A model generated the notes under the pieces. It saw nothing but the letters and a program-made list of their open reading frames with translations. It had not been told where the DNA came from and did not search any database. DNA of 16,033 bases from an uncultured Corynebacterium sp. (GTDB lineage: Bacteria; Actinomycetota; Actinomycetes; Mycobacteriales; Mycobacteriaceae): NCBI RefSeq assembly GCF_902489365.1, contig NZ_CABTZR010000052.1:1-16033 (forward strand). Direction: 5' to 3'. Below, in pieces: positions 7,297-13,879 of this stretch. The first letter of the stretch is position 1; each line of letters begins with the position of its first letter. The position numbers and the translations under genes were made by a program.

Positions 7297-8062
7297 GTAT
7301 AAAGAGGACCTCGGCTTGGCCTTGGAGATGGCAGGCCATGCGGACGCCATTACGATGCACCGCTTTGAGGCGGCCGACCTGTCCGTCAAGGAGAAGCCGG
7401 ACATGACCCCGGTCTCTGACGCGGACCTGGCATGCGAAAAGGCCATCCGTGAGGCGCTCAAGCGCTCGCGCCCGCGCGATGAGGTGCTGGGTGAAGAGTT
7501 TGGTGGCGAGGCCTGCTTCGAGGGCCGCCAGTGGGTAATCGACCCTATCGACGGCACAAAAAACTTCGTCCGCGGCGTTCCCGTCTGGGCCACCCTCATC
7601 GCGCTACTGGAAGACGGCGAGCCGGTCGTCTCCGTCGTCTCCGCCCCTGCCCTGCGCCGCCGCTGGTACGCGGCCAAAGGTGGCGGCGCCTACCGAGTCT
7701 TCGGCGGGGAGCCGAAACGCCTGCGCGTTTCCGAAGTCTCCAAACTGGAAGATGCCTCCCTGGCCATGAGCTCCTTGTCTGGGTGGCGGCCGAACCGCGA
7801 CGCTTTCATCTCATTCACGGACAAGGTGTGGCGTTTGCGCGGCTACGGCGACTTCTGGAATTACTGCCTCGTGGCTGAAGGTGCCGTCGACATCGCTGCC
7901 GAGCCCGAGGTTTCCTTGTGGGACCTAGCGGCCCCGGCGCTCCTCGTGACCGAGGCGGGCGGCCGCTTCACCAACGTCCGCGGCGAAGACGGCCCCCACG
8001 GCGGCTCGGCTCTGGCTTCCAACGGCAAGCTCCACGACGCCGCCCTCAGCGCCCTCTCCTAG
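7289..8062 (+). CDS. hisN: Histidinol-phosphatase (inositol monophosphatase type)
   Basis: HisN hydrolyses L-histidinol phosphate to L-histidinol, the penultimate step type in histidine synthesis, and in actinobacteria belongs to the inositol monophosphatase fold. The 257-residue protein resembles C. glutamicum HisN as I recall it, including K-P-D-M-T-P-V-S-D-A-D (36-46), G-E-E-F-G-G (68-73), D-P-I-D-G-T-K-N (85-92) and W-D-L-A-A-P (211-216). I choose the GTG at 7289 because GGAGG lies 9 nt upstream and the N-terminus then aligns with the family; a start at 7265 would add eight unrelated residues. A strong terminator follows. Confidence 0.92.
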   Translation: MGKYKEDLGLALEMAGHADAITMHRFEAADLSVKEKPDMTPVSDADLACEKAIREALKRSRPRDEVLGEEFGGEACFEGRQWVIDPIDGTKNFVRGVPVWATLIALLEDGEPVVSVVSAPALRRRWYAAKGGGAYRVFGGEPKRLRVSEVSKLEDASLAMSSLSGWRPNRDAFISFTDKVWRLRGYGDFWNYCLVAEGAVDIAAEPEVSLWDLAAPALLVTEAGGRFTNVRGEDGPHGGSALASNGKLHDAALSALS

Positions 8063-8125
8063 CGCCGTGCGGGCCGCACGCCGGTGCCGCAGCCTAGCGC
8101 CGGCCTGCGAACCGCACTCCGCAGG
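8058..8125 (+). repeat. Structured GC-rich segment after hisN with imperfect direct repeat
   Basis: CCTAGCGCCG occurs at 8058-8067 and 8093-8102, each followed within about 15 bases by CCGCAC. The first copy holds a 15-bp palindrome (CGTGCGG, G, CCGCACG at 8066-8080). The second runs into a hairpin (arms 8104-8109 and 8120-8125). The first copy includes the hisN stop codon. No function is evident beyond secondary structure near the end of the transcript. Confidence 0.4.
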
Positions 8126-8139
8126 TCATTTCGATCAAA

Positions 8140-8173
8140 TAAGGCCCCAGATCTTTAACGATCTGGGGCCTTA
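8140..8173. terminator. Bidirectional terminator between hisN and the protease
   Basis: A perfect 14-bp stem (8140-8153 with 8160-8173) with a 6-nt loop lies between the convergent hisN and protease genes. The stem ends are A/T rich on both sides. The downstream U-runs are short, but the position between convergent genes and the stem strength make termination in both directions likely. Confidence 0.9.
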
Positions 8174-8191
8174 AATGTTAGAAACGTACTT

Positions 8192-9394
8192 CTAGTTCTC
8201 CGGAATCGTGAATCCGGAACCCACGCCCTCGCGGCGGTTCAAATCCGCGATGATGGCATCGGTGTTGGACACGACCGTCGGGTTGTGCAGCGCACCCTGC
8301 CACGGGGTGCGGCAGGACGGCAGCCCCGGAATCAGACCGCGGGATACCGAGCCGACAATGCGGCCATTGTGGAAGACCGGCGCACCGGAATCTCCAACCA
8401 TGGCGCACACCTGGTTGATGGTGATTTTCTGGCTGTGCTGGAAGGTCATGCCACAGGTGCGGCCGGTAGCCACGCCGCGCTTGCAGGTGATGTCACCCGG
8501 TTGGGTGGCCCCACCAATCCCGTACGCGGTCACACCGTTGTAGCTGCGGGTCACCTCCGCCTGGGAGCCGAACTCGATGAGCGAGTAGTCCAGCTGCGCG
8601 TTCTTGGACACCACGGTGCCAGTGGGACCTACCTGCCAGGAGTCCGCCGACGACACCGGATCACCCACGTTGCCGCAGTGACCGGCGGTAATGCCGACCT
8701 TGCGGCCTTCGGCATCAGTGCCGGCTGCCGTCAGCGTGCACATGGTGTCCTCACGGATGTACAGCGGGGTGCCCGGGCCATACAGCGACTTTCCTTCAGT
8801 CATCGCAACATTAGATTCCTCGGGAATCTGGGGAGCATCGTAGAAGGAGCCGGGTACCCGGTGCAGAACATAGTCCGCGTGCGGTTTACCGGCCGCAATC
8901 TTGGAGAACAGGTCGTTCTTCCACACGTAGTTCGGATCAGTGCCCTGGGGCACGAACTCCGGCTGCGTGGCCTCCTCCAGTAGTCCGATGGGAGCCGGAT
9001 TCGTCAGCGGTTCACCCGTGATGGCATCAGCGCCGGCATAATCCTGCTGCTCGGACGGGGCCGGCAGTTGCGTCTGCAGGTTCGCCTGCTCCGCGACGCG
9101 CTGCACCGCAGGAGAGTTCACGGCTCCTTCGACCGCCTGGTTCACATCCTTCGATGCCGCTGCGGCAGCCCCGTTGACGGCGGTGTCGACGGCGTCGGTC
9201 AGCGCTGCGTCCACAGGCTTGGTCTCAATACCTACGGACTTCAAGTCCGCGCGCACCTGGTCAACAAAACCAGCCGAATCGATTTCCGGGATGGTGGGGA
9301 GCTCCTGGGCACCCGCCGCTGGGTTACCCAGGAAGAACGCACCTGCGAAAGCCGAGCCCACGAGGACTTTCTTAAGGTGCGGAATTTTTCGCAT
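8192..9394 (-). CDS. Secreted chymotrypsin-like serine protease (S1 family)
   Basis: A 400-residue exported protein. The signal peptide covers about residues 1-29 (K-K, a hydrophobic core, then A-A-G-A before Q30). An Ala- and Val-rich N-terminal region (about 30-205) may be a propeptide or linker. The catalytic domain follows, with His239 in T-A-G-H-C-G, Asp269 in L-D-Y-S-L, and Ser336 in G-D-S-G-A-P-V. Six cysteines after residue 215 (219, 240, 304, 314, 330, 361) fit three disulfides, the first next to the catalytic His as in chymotrypsin-type enzymes. The natural substrate is unknown. GAGGA lies 8 nt before the ATG, so unlike most neighbours this gene has a normal leader. Confidence 0.92.
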   Translation of the reverse strand: MRKIPHLKKVLVGSAFAGAFFLGNPAAGAQELPTIPEIDSAGFVDQVRADLKSVGIETKPVDAALTDAVDTAVNGAAAAASKDVNQAVEGAVNSPAVQRVAEQANLQTQLPAPSEQQDYAGADAITGEPLTNPAPIGLLEEATQPEFVPQGTDPNYVWKNDLFSKIAAGKPHADYVLHRVPGSFYDAPQIPEESNVAMTEGKSLYGPGTPLYIREDTMCTLTAAGTDAEGRKVGITAGHCGNVGDPVSSADSWQVGPTGTVVSKNAQLDYSLIEFGSQAEVTRSYNGVTAYGIGGATQPGDITCKRGVATGRTCGMTFQHSQKITINQVCAMVGDSGAPVFHNGRIVGSVSRGLIPGLPSCRTPWQGALHNPTVVSNTDAIIADLNRREGVGSGFTIPEN

Positions 9395-9568
9395 TGAGCA
9401 ATTCCTCTTTCACTTCTTCTCGTATTGGTCTATAAGTCCTACCCATGATGGCACGCGCATCGAAGCGGCCGTTTCTAACGTGTGAGACTGTGTCCAACCC
9501 GTTACATTACTGACAGTTTTCGGGTGCCCCCTCTCTTCTTTCACCGCCTCCCAACCCCGGCGCGACCC

Positions 9569-9574
9569 TACTAT
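9569..9574 (+). promoter_or_regulatory. -10 box of the Nudix gene (TACTAT, 6 nt before ATG)
   Basis: TACTAT is followed by GGAGGC and the ATG at 9581. GGAGG ends only one base before the ATG, too close for a normal Shine-Dalgarno site, so a leaderless start is the better reading. Confidence 0.55.
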
Positions 9575-9580
9575 GGAGGC

Positions 9581-10009
9581 ATGTCTGAGACCTCCAATTC
9601 TCCTTCACCCGCTGCAGACATTGAGGAAATTGTCGCCGTTGTCCTACGTGATACCCACGGCCGCGTGCTCGTCCTCCGCATCACCTCCACCTCGGAGTTT
9701 GTCCTGCCGTATGGCTCCATCGATGACGTGATCAATCCCGCCCACGCAGCCCAGCTCATCGCTCACGAGGCCATACGTGCCGCGGTCGATATGTCCAAAC
9801 TGCGCCGGCTTGCCACCTACATCTCCCCGGCCGCCAACGACGCCTCACAAACCATCCATACACACGTCTATGTCTCCGAAGAAGAAATCTCCGTGGCACA
9901 CCCAGATAAGGAGATCGCTGAGCTAGCGTGGGTCGATCCCGCTGCCCCGGATGTCGATATCGCCCCGTTACTCAAGGAGAGGGTATTCCCCGCCTTGCAG
10001 GAACTCTAG
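9581..10009 (+). CDS. Nudix-fold protein with degenerate Nudix box
   Basis: A 142-residue soluble protein. The first strands (I-V-A-V-V-L-R-D..G-R-V-L-V-L-R, 17-33), the F-V-L-P-Y-G segment (40-45) and the late E-I-A-E-L-A-W-V-D (111-119) follow the Nudix fold. The catalytic box GX5EX7REUXEEXGU is broken: the region after G45 lacks the first Glu, and R-E-x-x-E-E-x-G becomes H-E-A-I-R-A-A-V (62-69). Metal-dependent hydrolysis is therefore doubtful, and a ligand-binding or regulatory role is possible. An upstream in-frame ATG at 9482 would add 33 residues, but the promoter position argues against it. Confidence 0.75.
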   Translation: MSETSNSPSPAADIEEIVAVVLRDTHGRVLVLRITSTSEFVLPYGSIDDVINPAHAAQLIAHEAIRAAVDMSKLRRLATYISPAANDASQTIHTHVYVSEEEISVAHPDKEIAELAWVDPAAPDVDIAPLLKERVFPALQEL

Positions 10010-10021
10010 CTTCCCAAGCCT

Positions 10022-10027
10022 TAGACT
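10022..10027 (+). promoter_or_regulatory. -10 box of the lipoprotein gene (TAGACT, 7 nt before ATG)
   Basis: TAGACT is followed by CCACCCC and the ATG at 10035. The spacer contains no purine-rich ribosome binding site, which supports leaderless translation. Confidence 0.6.
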
Positions 10028-10034
10028 CCACCCC

Positions 10035-10721
10035 ATGACTACGCAGCGACTACTCCCCGTTCTCGCCGCCGGTTCTCTTGCCCTTGCGCTGGCCGGCTGC
10101 GCCACCGATGACAGCACCGACGCCACGCTTTCCGACGTCTCCCCTACAACCACCCAGGCCGCCGACGCCGAATCCGGGGCTCCAGCACCCGCGGCTCCGC
10201 AATCGCCCGAGGCCGATGCTCCGGCCCCAGAGGACTCCCAGCCTGCGGCAGGCGACGACGCTGAATCCGCTCAGAACACTGACCCGGCCGCAGCTGGCAA
10301 CGAATCCTGCGCAACGGCCCAGCTCGATATCGGCTTAGCCGATGAGCAAGGCGCTGCCGGTTCGCTTTTGGCGGATATCACCTTCACCAATACGTCTTCC
10401 GAACCCTGCACTTTGCACGGCTTCCCCGGTGTTTCCGCCGTCACCAACGATGACGGCACCCAGCTTGGCGCCGCCGCCGTGCGCGAAACCGGCAAGGAAG
10501 CAGCAACCGTCACGCTTCAGCCCGGCCAGTCGGCCCGCGCGGGCCTCAAGATGACCAACGTTGGGGTCCTCGATCCCGCTTCCTGCCAACCCCAGGCAGC
10601 CGACGGCTTGCGCGTGTACCCACCCGGCGAAACCGCCAGCGCTTTCATCCGCATTCCCGGCTTAGAGGGTTGCGCTGGCGATGCCAATTACCTCTCTATC
10701 CAGCCAGTCACCGCAGGTTAA
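10035..10721 (+). CDS. DUF4232-like lipoprotein
   Basis: A 228-residue exported lipoprotein. The signal peptide ends in the lipobox L-A-G-C with the lipid-modified Cys at residue 22. An Ala-, Pro- and acidic-rich linker (about 25-90) spans toward the cell wall. The C-terminal domain (about 92-228) has D-I-T-F-T-N-T-S-S-E-P-C-T-L-H-G-F-P-G-V and later Q-P-G-Q-S-A-R-A-G-L, characteristic of DUF4232, with further cysteines likely forming disulfides. The family has no established function and is common on actinobacterial cell surfaces. The ATG is chosen from the lipobox distance and the promoter. It begins 25 bp after the Nudix gene. Confidence 0.85.
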   Translation: MTTQRLLPVLAAGSLALALAGCATDDSTDATLSDVSPTTTQAADAESGAPAPAAPQSPEADAPAPEDSQPAAGDDAESAQNTDPAAAGNESCATAQLDIGLADEQGAAGSLLADITFTNTSSEPCTLHGFPGVSAVTNDDGTQLGAAAVRETGKEAATVTLQPGQSARAGLKMTNVGVLDPASCQPQAADGLRVYPPGETASAFIRIPGLEGCAGDANYLSIQPVTAG

Positions 10722-10755
10722 GCTGCGTGTACCCCAGCAGGTTTTCACACCCGTC

Positions 10756-10761
10756 TACACT
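10756..10761 (+). promoter_or_regulatory. -10 box of the 10769 gene (TACACT, 7 nt before ATG)
   Basis: TACACT is followed by CGCGACC and the ATG at 10769, with no ribosome binding site between them. It is the main reason for choosing this start over an in-frame start near 10670 inside the lipoprotein gene. Confidence 0.6.
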
Positions 10762-10768
10762 CGCGACC

Positions 10769-11077
10769 ATGGAAACCAAGAAGCTGACATCGCTGGTCTT
10801 TGGAAACGTAGTGCTGGAATCGCATATGACGAAGACAATCATCGTGGTCTATTCCGACGACATGCGGTCATGGTACTTCCGGCCGAGCCCATATACGGAG
10901 CTCAAGGTGCCCCTCGATGAGCTGCGGGGGAAGCTGAGCAGAGAACGCGCGGAGCTCATCTCAGAGCGCATTTTTGATAACGTCAAGCTGGAGCTCGAGG
11001 AAAGCTACTCCGGAGGCGTCGACCGCGCCCAAAAGGAGCTCTGCGGCTGGTTCTTGCATGAGGAATCAGCCGCTTAA
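10769..11077 (+). CDS. Hypothetical protein, 102 residues
   Basis: I do not recognise this protein. It is a small, charged, soluble protein with no signal peptide or membrane segment. The first third is predicted strand-rich (L-T-S-L-V-F-G-N-V-V-L, then T-I-I-V-V-Y-S). A W-Y-F-R-P-S-P-Y stretch follows at about 35-42, and the second half (about 50-95) is rich in Glu, Arg and Leu and probably helical. The gene stands between two likely independently transcribed genes and converges on DUF418 with 7 bp between the stops. The promoter at a fixed distance and sensible base use make it a credible gene. Confidence 0.7.
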   Translation: METKKLTSLVFGNVVLESHMTKTIIVVYSDDMRSWYFRPSPYTELKVPLDELRGKLSRERAELISERIFDNVKLELEESYSGGVDRAQKELCGWFLHEESAA

Positions 11078-11084
11078 ACCATCG

Positions 11085-12290
11085 TCAGGCCGGTGTACGT
11101 GCTGATTTGGGCTCGATGCGGCCCGTTGGACCGTATGCCAGCCGGCGATGCGCCCACTCGAATGGGCCGGGTTTGCCCCAAGCCTCAAGCAAAGCGGCAA
11201 GAAGCAGCGTCAGGACAAAGACCAACAGACCGATTCCGAGCTTGCCGCTTACCGAAGCATCCGCTCCCAGACCGAAGCCAGCCGGGGTAACCAGGACGAT
11301 GAAGAAGACCGACTGCGCAATGTAACCCGACATCGAGCGCTTGCCTAGCGCTACAAAAGCATAGGCCCACCCGGGAACACGGTTGTTGAGGTTCTCCGTG
11401 AGCAGTGCCAGTACAGCCAGAATGCCCGGACCAGTGAGAAAGCCGAAGGCTTGGTTCAGCATGAAGAAGACCGGTTCCAGTTCGGTTGGCACAACACCAG
11501 CAGCCGCTAGACCCCACGGCAGCCCAATAAAAACGATGATCACGCCTGCGATGACAACCCAGGCAACCAGGGTGCGGCGGTGCGCAGAAACGCTGGCTAG
11601 TACGCCCTCCCGCGCCCAGATGTACCCGATGAGGAAAACACCGGTCAGCCCAACAAACATCAAGGGGATCTGTCCCAAAGCAGCGATCTCACCGCGCACG
11701 TTGCGAGCGAAGAAATCACCAAAGGTGACAAGCTCCCTGGTCATCGGCCGCGAACTGGGCAGAGGACTGAAGTAACCACAATAGGCTCCCAATGCACCCG
11801 AACCGGCGAAAACCGCATAGCCGCCAAAGAACCAGTAGGCAATGCGCCGCAGCGTGCGCGTCGAAAGCGTAAAGCACCAAGCCAAAGCGATGCCCATGAG
11901 GCCATAGACCAGCATGATGTCTTGATTGAACAGCAGGAAGCCATGTGCCAGACCAAACACTGCCAACAAGCCGTAGCGGCGGATGAGCACCCGGCGGGAT
12001 TCCTTTACGGTGTAGCCCTTGCGATGCAGGCTGGCGACAATGAGACCAATGCCGAATCCCAACAGCATGCAGAACATGGGCAGGCCACGTACCCGAACAA
12101 CCATGGCGGTAAATACCGCGGAGAAAATGTCTAAAGTGCTGCCGGGGCGCACACCACCCACGGTGGAGCTGGGCCCTATCGACCAATCATTGACTACCCA
12201 GCTCTGCACAGCATTCGCCATGGCGATGCCCAGTAGGGCCGTTCCACGCGCGAGATCCGGCACGATGAGCCGTTGTCGTTTCTCCTGCAT
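11085..12290 (-). CDS. DUF418 family membrane protein
   Basis: A 401-residue polytopic membrane protein with about ten hydrophobic helices. It opens with P-D-L-A-R-G-T-A-L-L-G-I-A-M-A-N (11-26 region), the typical start of the DUF418 and acyltransferase-like proteins, and ends with the W-x-x-x-x-x-x-G-P-x-E-W-x-x-R pattern that closes DUF418 proteins. The transported or modified substrate is unknown. I place the start at ATG 12290 (M-Q-E-K-R-Q-R) because TAAAAT lies 7 nt upstream. The upstream ATG at 12320 would add ten residues but would lie before the predicted transcript start. Confidence 0.82.
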   Translation of the reverse strand: MQEKRQRLIVPDLARGTALLGIAMANAVQSWVVNDWSIGPSSTVGGVRPGSTLDIFSAVFTAMVVRVRGLPMFCMLLGFGIGLIVASLHRKGYTVKESRRVLIRRYGLLAVFGLAHGFLLFNQDIMLVYGLMGIALAWCFTLSTRTLRRIAYWFFGGYAVFAGSGALGAYCGYFSPLPSSRPMTRELVTFGDFFARNVRGEIAALGQIPLMFVGLTGVFLIGYIWAREGVLASVSAHRRTLVAWVVIAGVIIVFIGLPWGLAAAGVVPTELEPVFFMLNQAFGFLTGPGILAVLALLTENLNNRVPGWAYAFVALGKRSMSGYIAQSVFFIVLVTPAGFGLGADASVSGKLGIGLLVFVLTLLLAALLEAWGKPGPFEWAHRRLAYGPTGRIEPKSARTPA

Positions 12291-12297
12291 ACACCCT

Positions 12298-12303
12298 ATT
12301 TTA
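12298..12303 (-). promoter_or_regulatory. -10 box of the DUF418 gene (TAAAAT, 7 nt before ATG)
   Basis: TAAAAT is followed by AGGGTGT and the ATG at 12290. It decides between the 12290 and 12320 starts in favour of the shorter protein. Confidence 0.6.
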
Positions 12304-12336
12304 TTCTTCTCAAGCATCATCTAAGGGCCGTTTGAC

Positions 12337-12342
12337 TAGGCT
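12337..12342 (+). promoter_or_regulatory. -10 box of the DUF1990 gene (TAGGCT, 7 nt before ATG)
   Basis: TAGGCT is followed by AAGCCCC and the ATG at 12350. It is divergent from the DUF418 promoter, with 33 bp between the two hexamers. Confidence 0.55.
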
Positions 12343-12349
12343 AAGCCCC

Positions 12350-12796
12350 ATGCCTGAGCCACTGTCCTACGCCTCCACCGAGGGCTTCCCGCAGCTACAC
12401 ATGTCCCGCGTCATAGACGCCGATTTCGATACCGCCGCAGACAAACTGTTCCGCTGGGGCCTGCAGCGCAGCGGTCTTTTTCGGGTTCGCCCCAGCCACG
12501 CCATGGTAGAAGAAGGCGCGGAGGTCGGCCTCGGGTTGGGGCCGTGGGAGTTTCGCTGTCGAGTAATAGAGGTGTTCAAGGAGCCTGGGCGTTGCGGATT
12601 TACGTACGGCACCCTCCCCGGCCATATCGAGCGCGGTGAGGAAACCTTTACGCTGGAGCTCCTGCGGGATGGGCGCACGCTGCTGCTTGTCGACGCCTCC
12701 TCCCAGCCCGCCCGCCTCACCTTTCTGCGCCCGCTGCTCGATATTCCCCGGCGCGCACTGATCCGGTGGTTTTACCTGCGGGCGCTGGATGAGTGA
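12350..12796 (+). CDS. DUF1990 family protein
   Basis: A 148-residue soluble protein. It shows the DUF1990 pattern: early Tyr and Gly (Y-A-S-T-E-G-F-P), W-G-L-Q-R-S-G-L (33-40), a central C-R-V-I-E-V-F, then F-T-Y-G-T-L-P-G-H-I-E-R-G-E-E-T-F (about 83-99), and a closing A-S-S-Q-P-A-R region. The family has no assigned activity; it may bind a small hydrophobic molecule, but that is a guess. The gene is divergent from DUF418 and converges on DUF1963 with 17 bp between stops and no clear terminator. Confidence 0.83.
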   Translation: MPEPLSYASTEGFPQLHMSRVIDADFDTAADKLFRWGLQRSGLFRVRPSHAMVEEGAEVGLGLGPWEFRCRVIEVFKEPGRCGFTYGTLPGHIERGEETFTLELLRDGRTLLLVDASSQPARLTFLRPLLDIPRRALIRWFYLRALDE

Positions 12797-12813
12797 TAGG
12801 GATAGCAGCCGCT

Positions 12814-13776
12814 TTAACCGCAGTCCCAGTCGAAGAGAACCTTGTCGAAGTTACGCGCAGCGAGATCCTCCGGGTGGATGTAGAAGTTTCCGATTCCTCC
12901 ATCACCCCATTCGAAGGTGCCACCATTATCCACCGTCGCGAGTGCGATGTGCTCATCGCCGATAGGCAGCTTGCTGGGGTTCCAGTAGGTGGCGTAGCCG
13001 CCGAGGCGAACCTCGCACTGCCCGTCCTCGAGGTTTACGCGCTCCTCTGATTCCCCAGCGGTGGGATCAACGCTGAACCCCTCGGCTTCAACGCGGGCCA
13101 CAATCTCATCGAACATTTCCTTCTGGCCGTCCTTAGTATCGCCGGGGAGCTTGGACGCCTCAATTGTGGTTTCCCCGTCGATAACGCGACGCGTAATAAT
13201 GTCCCAGCCGTATGTGTGAACATCCACAAAGTCCTCGCCGCGCCGCAGGAGGGCACGAAGATCATTGTTCCAGAAGGCGGTGCGGCCAAACTCGTGTGCG
13301 TTTTCGGTAACGCTCAGCTCGCTCAGCTTCCCGTCGATAGTCGTAGCCTCCAGCGGTTCCTCGGCTGGGTGCTCTCCTGAATCCTCTACTTCCTCCGGCA
13401 CCTCGCCTACGTGTGGGGCGGAAAGATCTTCGAGGTATCGAGCGAAGGGCGTGGAAGTGCGTTCACCTGTCGCCACATACTTGTTACATAGTTCCATTCC
13501 CCATCCGTACTCACCGGGTACGAAAAGCTGAAGGAGGCCGGACGTAGGGAAACCGGGAAGCGGTTCAAACTCAGCGAAGTTGAACTGGGCAATAAAGAAC
13601 ATGGGCTCGTCGTCGTACTCGGGGTACTGCGCGTGCTCTGGCAGGTACGGGGTTCCGCACAGCTTGGAGGTGGTAGGCGAATCTGGGCGGGAGCTTTCCT
13701 CAAAGTCGATGATCGGGCGCAAGGGGACACTGTCGAAGGAATACTTCAGGGCATAAAAATCGTCTTCTGCTGTCAT
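12814..13776 (-). CDS. DUF1963 (YwqG-like) protein
   Basis: A 320-residue cytoplasmic protein. Family features include a G-T-P-Y-L-P segment (41-46), D-E-P-M-F-F-I-A-Q-F-N-F-A-E (56-69), S-G-L-L-Q-L-F-V (about 79-86), a late V-R-L-G-G-Y-A segment and a closing W-G-D-G-G-I-G-N-F-Y-I. DUF1963 proteins such as Bacillus YwqG are widespread and uncharacterised, often near surface or secretion loci. A Glu-rich insertion (about 120-147) is not obviously part of the core. The start is ATG 13776, with TAAAAT 7 nt upstream. It is divergent from the vWA gene, with 103 bp between start codons. Confidence 0.85.
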   Translation of the reverse strand: MTAEDDFYALKYSFDSVPLRPIIDFEESSRPDSPTTSKLCGTPYLPEHAQYPEYDDEPMFFIAQFNFAEFEPLPGFPTSGLLQLFVPGEYGWGMELCNKYVATGERTSTPFARYLEDLSAPHVGEVPEEVEDSGEHPAEEPLEATTIDGKLSELSVTENAHEFGRTAFWNNDLRALLRRGEDFVDVHTYGWDIITRRVIDGETTIEASKLPGDTKDGQKEMFDEIVARVEAEGFSVDPTAGESEERVNLEDGQCEVRLGGYATYWNPSKLPIGDEHIALATVDNGGTFEWGDGGIGNFYIHPEDLAARNFDKVLFDWDCG

Positions 13777-13783
13777 GGGGGCG

Positions 13784-13789
13784 ATTTTA
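13784..13789 (-). promoter_or_regulatory. -10 box of the DUF1963 gene (TAAAAT, 7 nt before ATG)
   Basis: TAAAAT is followed by CGCCCCC and the ATG at 13776. The C-rich spacer cannot act as a ribosome binding site. Confidence 0.65.
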
Positions 13790-13813
13790 AAGAAGAATCA
13801 TGCAGGTAGCTCG

Positions 13814-13826
13814 GGGGATATTCCCC
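13814..13826. promoter_or_regulatory. Inverted repeat GGGGA-TAT-TCCCC between divergent genes
   Basis: A perfect inverted repeat with 5-bp arms and a 3-bp centre lies between the DUF1963 and vWA promoters, near the expected -35 region of the former. It could be a small operator. The short arms mean chance occurrence is not excluded. Confidence 0.3.
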
Positions 13827-13866
13827 ACCGCCTTTTCGAAGGCAAGCGGCACGCAGGCGTTCAATG

Positions 13867-13872
13867 TAGCTT
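13867..13872 (+). promoter_or_regulatory. -10 box of the vWA gene (TAGCTT, 7 nt before ATG)
   Basis: TAGCTT is followed by GGCTCAC and the ATG at 13880. It supports this start over the in-frame ATG at 13775, which would place 35 polar residues ahead of the signal peptide. Confidence 0.55.
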
Positions 13873-13879
13873 GGCTCAC

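Noticed and set aside
6838..7677. A 279-codon minus-strand open frame
   Set aside because: It is antisense to the two phosphatase genes, is rich in Ser, Arg and Pro, and has no recognisable domain or promoter.
8285..8983. A 232-codon plus-strand open frame
   Set aside because: It is antisense to the protease, whose signal peptide and catalytic triad are intact.
9395..9580. In-frame extension of the Nudix protein to 9482
   Set aside because: The added 33 residues are Pro-, Arg- and Tyr-rich without family similarity, and the TACTAT box falls inside that extension.
13828..13850. Small hairpin GCCTT-TTCG-AAGGC upstream of the vWA gene as a terminator or riboswitch
   Set aside because: The stem is 5 bp and has no U-run. 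With a leaderless vWA transcript it would not be in that mRNA.
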